DNA of 64,000 nt from JABDJX01 sp039942715 (GTDB lineage: Bacteria; Pseudomonadota; Alphaproteobacteria; Rhodobacterales; Rhodobacteraceae), in NCBI GenBank assembly GCA_039942715.1, contig JBDVBY010000007.1, forward strand, positions 1-64,000, in the 5' to 3' direction. Below the pieces are notes generated by a model. That model saw only the letters and a list, made by a program, of their open reading frames with translations. It was not told the origin of the DNA and made no database searches. The translations under genes were made by a program, and so were the position numbers. Below are positions 58,139-64,000 of this stretch, piece by piece (positions within the stretch are counted from its first letter, which is position 1; each line of letters begins with the position of its first letter).

Positions 58139-59302
58139 ATGTTCGACCAAAGTTTGAATTTTGGGCTGGGCGATGACATTGACGCCTTGCGCAGCATGGT
58201 GCGCCGCTTTGCACAAGACGAGATTGCGCCGCGCGCCGCTGAGATCGACGCAAACGATCAATTCCCGATGGATATCTGGACCAAGTTTGGTGATTTGGGG
58301 CTCAACGGTATCACCGTCCCCGAAAACGAAGGTGGCGTCGGCATGGGATACCTCGCGCATGCCGTTGTGATCGAAGAATTAAGTCGCGCTTCTGCTTCTG
58401 TCGCGCTTTCTTACGGCGCGCATTCCAACCTCTGCGTCAACCAACTTGCCCGGTGGGGAACGGACAAACAAAAGGCGCGCTTTTTGCCGGGCTTGATCGC
58501 GGGCACGTCCGTCGGCGCTTTGGCGATGTCGGAATCCGGCTCTGGCTCTGATGTGGTAAGCATGAAGCTGCGCGCTGAAAAGCGAAACGATCATTATATC
58601 CTGAATGGCGCGAAGATGTGGATCACCAATGGGCCCGATGCCGACACGTTGATCGTCTATGCAAAGAGTGATCCGGAGGCTGGCTCGAAAGGGATCACGG
58701 CCTTTATTATCGAGAAATCGATGACTGGTTTCTCGGTCGCCCAAAAACTCGACAAAATTGGGATGCGCGGCTCGCACACGGGCGAACTTGTATTTGAAGA
58801 TTGCAAAGTGCCGTTTGAAAATGTGCTGGGCGAAGAGGGGCAGGGCGTGCGCATTCTGATGTCAGGGTTGGACTATGAGCGCGTTGTTTTGGCCGCTGGT
58901 CCGCTTGGAATTATGGCAGCAGTCCTCGATATCACCGTACCCTATATTCACGAGCGCAAACAATTTGGCCAAGCCATCGGTGAGTTCCAGCTGATGCAAG
59001 GCAAAATGGCCGATATCTATACAACAACTAACGCCTGTCGGGCTTATGTTTATGCGGTTGCTGCCGCCTGTGATCGCGGCGAAACAACGCGCAAAGATGC
59101 GGCGGGCTGTATCCTTTATGCTGCTGAAAAGGCGACGCAAATCGCACTTGAAGGCATTCAGATACTTGGCGGAAACGGGTACATCAACGACTATCCCACG
59201 GGACGTCTCTTGCGCGATGCCAAACTTTACGAAATTGGCGCTGGCACCAGTGAAATTCGCCGAATGCTCATCGGGCGAGAGCTGTTTGAGGAAACGAAGT
59301 AA
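58139..59302 (+). CDS. ivd: Isovaleryl-CoA dehydrogenase
   Basis: 387 residues, acyl-CoA dehydrogenase fold. 'ALAMSESGSGSDVVSMKLRA' and 'YILNGAKMWITNGPDADT' are the FAD/substrate motifs. The catalytic Glu of this subfamily falls in the helix near 'MSGLDYERVVLAAGPLGIM', as in isovaleryl-CoA dehydrogenases where it is at position 254, while 'YEIGAGTSEIRRMLIGREL' closes the protein. It oxidises isovaleryl-CoA to 3-methylcrotonyl-CoA in leucine breakdown. ATG 58139 has AGGAGGAG; in-frame starts upstream do not. The stop overlaps mccB (TAATG). Confidence 0.95.
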   Translation: MFDQSLNFGLGDDIDALRSMVRRFAQDEIAPRAAEIDANDQFPMDIWTKFGDLGLNGITVPENEGGVGMGYLAHAVVIEELSRASASVALSYGAHSNLCVNQLARWGTDKQKARFLPGLIAGTSVGALAMSESGSGSDVVSMKLRAEKRNDHYILNGAKMWITNGPDADTLIVYAKSDPEAGSKGITAFIIEKSMTGFSVAQKLDKIGMRGSHTGELVFEDCKVPFENVLGEEGQGVRILMSGLDYERVVLAAGPLGIMAAVLDITVPYIHERKQFGQAIGEFQLMQGKMADIYTTTNACRAYVYAVAAACDRGETTRKDAAGCILYAAEKATQIALEGIQILGGNGYINDYPTGRLLRDAKLYEIGAGTSEIRRMLIGRELFEETK

Positions 59303-60909
59303 TGGCCGTGCTGACCTCGAATATCGCGCCTCGAAGCGACGACTTCAAAGCCAACAAAGCGGCGATGGAAGAGCAAAGCCGGAATGTTCAAAAGGCCGTG
59401 GAACTGGCGATGACGGGGGGCAGCGAAAGTGCAAAGGAACGCCATTTGGCACGCGGTAAACTGCTACCGAGGGATCGGGTGCAAGGCGTGCTTGATCCGG
59501 GATCGCCTTTTTTGGAAATTGGCGTAACGGCTGCGCATGACATGTACGATGGCGCCGCGCCCGGTGCCGGCATAATCGCAGGCGTTGGCAAAGTAGCGGG
59601 TCGCGTTTGTCTGATCGTGTGCAATGATGCGACTGTGAAGGGCGGTACCTATTATCCGACGACTGTGAAAAAGCATTTGCGCGCGCAAGAAATCGCTGCT
59701 GAAAATCGGCTGCCCTGCCTTTATCTTGTCGACAGCGGTGGCGGGAACCTTCCCAATCAGGATCAGGTTTTTCCAGATCGCGATCACTTTGGCCGTATCT
59801 TTTTCAACCAAGCCAACATGTCTGCAGATGGCATCGCACAGATTGCTGTTGTCATGGGATCTTGCACCGCCGGTGGCGCGTACATTCCGGCGATGGCGGA
59901 TGAGTCGATCATCGTCAAAGATCAAGGCACGATCTTTTTAGGCGGCCCGCCATTGGTAAAAGCCGCAACTGGCGAAGTGGTATCGGCCGAAGACTTGGGT
60001 GGCGGAGATTTGCACACAAGGCTCTCGGGTGTGGCCGATTATCTGGCGGAGAACGATACGCACGCTCTGGCAATTGCGCGCGATATCGTTTCGCATTTGA
60101 ACACCACAGCGCCAGACACGGTCGAGCGCCAAGATCCTGAGCCGCCGCGCTATGATCCGGCCGAAATTATGGGGATCATCCCGGCGGACAAACGCAAACC
60201 GTTTGATGTGCGTGAAGTGATTGCCCGCATCACTGATGGCTCCCGGCTTTCGGAATTCAAAGCGCGATTTGGCGAAACGCTGGTCTGTGGTTTTGCTCAT
60301 ATTGATGGCATTCCCGTAGGCATCATAGCCAACAACGGTGTGCTTTTTTCCGAAAGCGCGCAAAAAGGCGCACACTTTGTAGAGCTCTGTTGTCAAAGGA
60401 AAATCCCGCTGGTATTTCTGCAGAACATCACCGGATTTATGGTCGGAAAAAGATACGAAGCCGAGGGTATCGCGAAACACGGTGCCAAGCTTGTAACGGC
60501 GGTTTCCACCGCTCAAGTGCCAAAAATCACGATGGTCATTGGCGGCTCTTACGGGGCTGGGAATTACGGAATGTGTGGGCGGGCTTACGGACCACGGTTC
60601 ATGTGGACGTGGCCAAACAGCCGGATTTCGATCATGGGCGGCGAACAGGCCGCAACTGTGTTGGCCACCGTCAAACGTGATGGGTTCGCGCGCAAAGAGC
60701 AGGATTGGTCTGAGGCCGACGAAGCTGCTTTCAAGCAACCGATCATTGATCAGTTCGAAACCCAAGGGCATCCGCTTTACGCGTCTGCCCGGCTTTGGGA
60801 TGATGGCATTATTGATCCAACCAAGTCGCGTGAAGTGCTTGCACTTAGCCTGAACGCTGCTTTGAACGCGCCCATTGCCGACACGCGTTTTGGCGTGTTC
60901 AGGATGTAG
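59302..60909 (+). CDS. mccB: Methylcrotonoyl-CoA carboxylase beta subunit (carboxyltransferase)
   Basis: 535 residues, the crotonase-fold carboxyltransferase. 'RHLARGKLLPRDRVQGVLDP' at the N-terminus, acyl-CoA pocket 'PCLYLVDSGGGNLPNQDQVF', 'GSCTAGGAYIPAMADESIIV' and the biotin-binding 'MVIGGSYGAGNYGMCGRAYG' are characteristic of MccB. It transfers CO2 from biotin to 3-methylcrotonyl-CoA. It lies between ivd and mccA as in known liu operons. Confidence 0.97.
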   Translation: MAVLTSNIAPRSDDFKANKAAMEEQSRNVQKAVELAMTGGSESAKERHLARGKLLPRDRVQGVLDPGSPFLEIGVTAAHDMYDGAAPGAGIIAGVGKVAGRVCLIVCNDATVKGGTYYPTTVKKHLRAQEIAAENRLPCLYLVDSGGGNLPNQDQVFPDRDHFGRIFFNQANMSADGIAQIAVVMGSCTAGGAYIPAMADESIIVKDQGTIFLGGPPLVKAATGEVVSAEDLGGGDLHTRLSGVADYLAENDTHALAIARDIVSHLNTTAPDTVERQDPEPPRYDPAEIMGIIPADKRKPFDVREVIARITDGSRLSEFKARFGETLVCGFAHIDGIPVGIIANNGVLFSESAQKGAHFVELCCQRKIPLVFLQNITGFMVGKRYEAEGIAKHGAKLVTAVSTAQVPKITMVIGGSYGAGNYGMCGRAYGPRFMWTWPNSRISIMGGEQAATVLATVKRDGFARKEQDWSEADEAAFKQPIIDQFETQGHPLYASARLWDDGIIDPTKSREVLALSLNAALNAPIADTRFGVFRM

Positions 60910-60913
60910 CGCA

Positions 60914-62884
60914 ATGTTCACTAGAATCCTCATTGCCAATCGTGGCGAGATTGCCTGTCGTGTGATCCGCACAGCGCGCCGCTTAGGGGTCAAAACTGTC
61001 GCGGTTTTTTCGGATGTTGATCGGGATGCTTTGCATGTCGAATTGGCGGACGAGGCGGTGCACATCGGCGCATCCGACGTGTCGCAAAGCTACCTGAACG
61101 TCGATGGTATCATCAAAGCCGCGCTGGAAACTGGCGCGCAGGCGATCCATCCCGGCTATGGCTTCCTATCCGAAAACCCCGACTTTGCGGACGCGGTTAC
61201 TGCGGCGGGTCTGACGTTCATTGGACCAAGTGCATCTTCGATCCGTGCAATGGGTCTGAAAGACGCAGCAAAAGCGTTGATGGTGGAAGCGGGCGTGCCC
61301 GTTGTGCCGGGATATCACGAAGCCGACCAAGCTGCGGGTGTGCTGAAAAGTGAAGCGGAAAAGATCGGGTATCCGGTGCTGATCAAGGCGCGTGCTGGCG
61401 GCGGTGGAAAGGGAATGCGGCTTGTTGAGAGGGCCGAGGATTTTGAGGCAGCCCTGACAAGTGCGGCGCGCGAAGGGCAGAATGCCTTTGGCGATCCCGC
61501 TGTTTTAATTGAGAAATATATCACCTCGCCGCGCCACATCGAAGTGCAGGTCTTTGGTGACAGCCATGGAAACGTTGTCCATCTCTATGAACGCGATTGC
61601 TCGCTACAGCGCCGCCATCAAAAAGTGATCGAAGAAGCGCCCGCGCCGGGCATGACGACAGAAGTGCGCGCGGCGATGACACACGCGGCGGTCACAGCTG
61701 CCAAAGCGATTGATTATGTGGGTGCCGGGACAATCGAGTTTATCGTAGACGGTTCGGGCGACCTGCGCGGGGATGGGTTTTGGTTCATGGAAATGAACAC
61801 ACGCCTTCAGGTCGAGCATCCCGTCACCGAAAAAATCACCAGCACCGATTTGGTTGAATGGCAATTGCGCGTGGCTTCCGGCGAACCTCTGCCAATGGCG
61901 CAAGACGATATCCCCTTGATTGGTCACGCATTTGAGGCGCGCCTTTATGCCGAAGATGTCGCCAAAGGATTTTTGCCTGCCACCGGCACGATTGATCACA
62001 TCTCGTTCGGACATGGGCGGATTGAAACCGGTGTGCGCTCTGGCGATACGATTTCGCCGTTTTATGACCCGATGATTGCGAAGGTAATCACGTCTGGCCA
62101 AACGCGCAGTGAAGCTTTGGTAGGGCTGCAAAAGGCGCTTGGCGATATCCATGTTGCGGGTCCGGCCACCAATGCCGAATTCTTGAACGCCCTAGCGTGC
62201 CATGCGGGATTTGCAAAAGGCAACGTCGACACCGGGCTTATTGCGCGCGACCAAAAGGCGCTTACAACACCCAGTGCCCCGAGCGATCTAAGCGTCGCTC
62301 TAGGTGCATTGGTGCTATCAAACATCGACACCGATAGCCCCTATGCAGGATGGCGGCTTTGGGGACGTGCGCAACACAGGCTTTGCATGGATCACGAGGG
62401 AAGCAAGATTGACGTGATCCTTTCGCCTGCGCCGAACGCTGTGCACGTCACGGTTGGGCCAAGCACTGTCGTTTTGACAGGTATCACGCAAAACGAAGAT
62501 CAATTGACGGCGAGTTTTGATGGCTCTCAATTTGGCGCAAAGATCCATCGCGCGTCTAGAACAAACGAGACAATGGCGAGTGTTAATCTGAACGGCGAAA
62601 CGCATGTCTTTACCAAAGCTGATCCTCTTTCCGTCGCATTTGGGCATGTTGGAAGTGGTGACGATGTCACTGCCCCGATGGCAGGAATTGTGCGCAGCAT
62701 GACCGCTGCTGCGGGTCAAAGCGTGGCACAGGGCGATGCGTTGATCGTGCTAGAAGCGATGAAAATGGAACACACTTTGACGGCGCCTCGTGACGGGGAA
62801 ATTGGTTCTTTGATGTGCGCCGTGGGCGATCAGGTGTCAGACGGTCAGGTTCTTGTGCAACTCAAGCGTCAAGACGATGGATAG
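60914..62884 (+). CDS. mccA: Methylcrotonoyl-CoA carboxylase alpha subunit (biotin carboxylase)
   Basis: 656 residues. The N-terminal biotin carboxylase starts 'MFTRILIANRGEIACRVIRT'; the ATP-grasp loop is 'LIKARAGGGGKGMRLV', and 'FWFMEMNTRLQVEHPVTE' binds metal and bicarbonate. A linker BT domain precedes the C-terminal biotinyl domain with Ala-Met-Lys-Met ('LIVLEAMKMEHTLTAP'), whose Lys carries biotin. It starts 5 bp after the mccB stop and overlaps mvaB by 8 bp. Confidence 0.97.
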   Translation: MFTRILIANRGEIACRVIRTARRLGVKTVAVFSDVDRDALHVELADEAVHIGASDVSQSYLNVDGIIKAALETGAQAIHPGYGFLSENPDFADAVTAAGLTFIGPSASSIRAMGLKDAAKALMVEAGVPVVPGYHEADQAAGVLKSEAEKIGYPVLIKARAGGGGKGMRLVERAEDFEAALTSAAREGQNAFGDPAVLIEKYITSPRHIEVQVFGDSHGNVVHLYERDCSLQRRHQKVIEEAPAPGMTTEVRAAMTHAAVTAAKAIDYVGAGTIEFIVDGSGDLRGDGFWFMEMNTRLQVEHPVTEKITSTDLVEWQLRVASGEPLPMAQDDIPLIGHAFEARLYAEDVAKGFLPATGTIDHISFGHGRIETGVRSGDTISPFYDPMIAKVITSGQTRSEALVGLQKALGDIHVAGPATNAEFLNALACHAGFAKGNVDTGLIARDQKALTTPSAPSDLSVALGALVLSNIDTDSPYAGWRLWGRAQHRLCMDHEGSKIDVILSPAPNAVHVTVGPSTVVLTGITQNEDQLTASFDGSQFGAKIHRASRTNETMASVNLNGETHVFTKADPLSVAFGHVGSGDDVTAPMAGIVRSMTAAAGQSVAQGDALIVLEAMKMEHTLTAPRDGEIGSLMCAVGDQVSDGQVLVQLKRQDDG

Positions 62885-63725
62885 AGTCACAATCTTTGAA
62901 ATGGCGCCGCGCGATGGCTTGCAAAACGAAGCCAAGAATATCGTTACGGCGGACAAGATCAAACTGGTCGATTTGCTCAGCGCTTGTGGGTTGCGCAATA
63001 TCGAAGTGGCCAGTTTTGTCAGCCCAAAGTGGGTGCCGCAGATGGCCGATGGGGCTGACGTGCTGGCCGGGATTACGCGAAAACCGGGCACGGCTTACAC
63101 AGCGCTCACTCCAAATATGCGCGGACTTGAGGCTGCGCTCGCTGCCAAAGCGGATGAAGTGGCGATCTTTGCCTCGGCGTCCGAAGGGTTCAGTCAGCAT
63201 AACATCAATTGTTCGATTGCCGAAAGCTTGGAGCGGTTTGCGCCAATGATGCCAGTGATCAAAGAGCACGGGCTGCCGGTCCGCGGCTATGTCAGTTGCG
63301 TCACCGATTGCCCCTATGATGGCCCAACGAAACCGAGCGATGTAGCGCGCGTTGCGCGTTCGCTTTGTGATATGGGGTGCAAAGAGATCAGCCTTGGCGA
63401 CACGATTGGCAAAGGCACGCCTGAAACGATTTCGGCGATGCTTAAAGCTGTGCTGGACGCAATCCCGCCGGAACATCTTGCCGGGCATTACCACAACACC
63501 CACAACCGCGCGCTGGCGAATATTGAGGTCAGTCTAGAACATGGATTGCGCGTCTTTGATGCCGCCGCTGGCGGTTTGGGCGGCTGCCCTTATGCGCCCG
63601 GATCAAAGGGCAATGTGGCAACTGAAGAGGTTGTTGACCTTTTGGCGCGCCTTGGATTTGAAACTGGCATCGACAGCGATGCGTTGTCTATCGCCGCCAA
63701 TTTCGCTCAAAGCTTGAGGAGTTAA
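62877..63725 (+). CDS. mvaB: Hydroxymethylglutaryl-CoA lyase
   Basis: 282 residues. 'IFEMAPRDGLQNEAK' (residues 6-20) is the metal/substrate motif. 'SFVSPKWVPQMADG', 'HYHNTHNRALANI' and the diagnostic 'GLGGCPYAPGSKGNVATEE' with the catalytic Cys follow. It splits HMG-CoA to acetoacetate and acetyl-CoA, the last step of leucine degradation. The ATG is inside the end of mccA. Confidence 0.97.
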   Translation: MDRVTIFEMAPRDGLQNEAKNIVTADKIKLVDLLSACGLRNIEVASFVSPKWVPQMADGADVLAGITRKPGTAYTALTPNMRGLEAALAAKADEVAIFASASEGFSQHNINCSIAESLERFAPMMPVIKEHGLPVRGYVSCVTDCPYDGPTKPSDVARVARSLCDMGCKEISLGDTIGKGTPETISAMLKAVLDAIPPEHLAGHYHNTHNRALANIEVSLEHGLRVFDAAAGGLGGCPYAPGSKGNVATEEVVDLLARLGFETGIDSDALSIAANFAQSLRS

Positions 63726-63728
63726 CGG

Positions 63729-64000
63729 ATGGCCTATCAAACCTTGGCAGTGGCAAGCGACGCGCGCGGAGTGGTCGACTTGTGCTTGAACAGGCCAGAG
63801 GCGCGCAACGCCATGTCAGGCCAGATGATCGAAGAACTCGCCGATTTCGCCACAACCATTGGGCAAGAACCGTCCACACGCGTGGTTGTGTTGCGCGGGG
63901 AGGGCCGCGTCTTTTGCGCAGGCGGTGATCTGGGTTGGATGAAAGCGCAAATCGAAGCGGATCGCGGCACGCGTCGCGCAGAGGCGCGCAAACTGGCCAT
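63729..64000 (+). CDS. Enoyl-CoA hydratase/isomerase, probable methylglutaconyl-CoA hydratase (partial)
   Basis: The first 90 codons are in the window; the gene runs off the right edge. 'VDLCLNRPEARNAMSGQMIE' and 'VLRGEGRVFCAGGDLGWM' are crotonase motifs, the latter holding the oxyanion Gly and start of the active site. Position directly after mvaB, with GAGGAG before the ATG, matches LiuC of leucine operons, which hydrates 3-methylglutaconyl-CoA to HMG-CoA. No C-terminal part is available to confirm the subfamily. Confidence 0.85.
   Translation, partial: MAYQTLAVASDARGVVDLCLNRPEARNAMSGQMIEELADFATTIGQEPSTRVVVLRGEGRVFCAGGDLGWMKAQIEADRGTRRAEARKLA

Noticed and set aside
59938..61065. Long open frame (375 codons) on the minus strand opposite mccB/mccA
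   Set aside because: It mirrors the codon bias of two well-conserved genes on the plus strand, has no recognisable domain and no ribosome site.

Overview
The window looks like chromosomal DNA from a marine alphaproteobacterium of the Rhodobacterales (Roseobacter group). The base composition is moderately GC-rich. It carries a tRNA-fMet with an A29-U41 pair, an Fe-S photolyase of the PhrB type, a heterotetrameric sarcosine-oxidase-like operon, a BCCT transporter and a complete leucine-degradation operon. This assignment is inferred from gene content, not from a database match.

Layout: 1-1300 holds the 3' part of a 23S rRNA, a 5S rRNA and a strong terminator. 1.4-8.2 kb holds a small lipoprotein, a secreted repeat protein, a Popeye-like cyclic-nucleotide-binding-fold membrane protein, a periplasmic protein paired with a chemoreceptor, and a cobalt-type nitrile hydratase operon. 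A tRNA-fMet lies at 8.3 kb. 8.4-15 kb is mixed metabolism: a threonate-dehydrogenase-like enzyme, an Fe-S photolyase, an isopropylmalate/tartrate-dehydrogenase-like enzyme, a fluoroacetate-dehalogenase-like hydrolase, TPR and SCP2 proteins and a lysophospholipase-like hydrolase. 15.7-17.9 kb is a cupin-leuA operon preceded by a previously unmarked 25-residue leucine-rich leader peptide with mutually exclusive hairpins, the clearest regulatory system here. 18-35.8 kb is mostly housekeeping: methyltransferases, SDRs, a secreted all-MORN protein, nadE, an S49 peptidase, a Ca/Na antiporter, uvrC, pgsA, moaD-moaE, hrpB, meaB and rpmB.

35.9-48.7 kb is one long leftward operon: aldehyde dehydrogenase, an M19-like protein lacking several metal ligands, a 560-residue unknown, a DUF3726 protein, an Ldh-family dehydrogenase, a BCCT transporter and soxBDAG. 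A divergent LysR regulator sits at its head. The delta subunit has lost its zinc cysteines, and no betaine or dimethylglycine demethylase is present. The set therefore looks like a catabolic system for some N-methylated amino acid or betaine whose substrate is not obvious.

50-58 kb is a second accessory cluster: a YnjBCD-like ABC importer, a nucleoside-phosphorylase-fold protein, an SDR, a fucose-isomerase-like protein and a convergent nucleoside hydrolase. It is preceded by a distinctive set of overlapping inverted repeats. It reads as an undescribed import and breakdown route for a nucleoside or similar N-glycoside. 58.1-64 kb is the leucine/isovalerate operon (ivd, mccB, mccA, mvaB, enoyl-CoA hydratase), which runs off the window edge.

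No CRISPR array, insertion sequence, prophage or integrase was seen.
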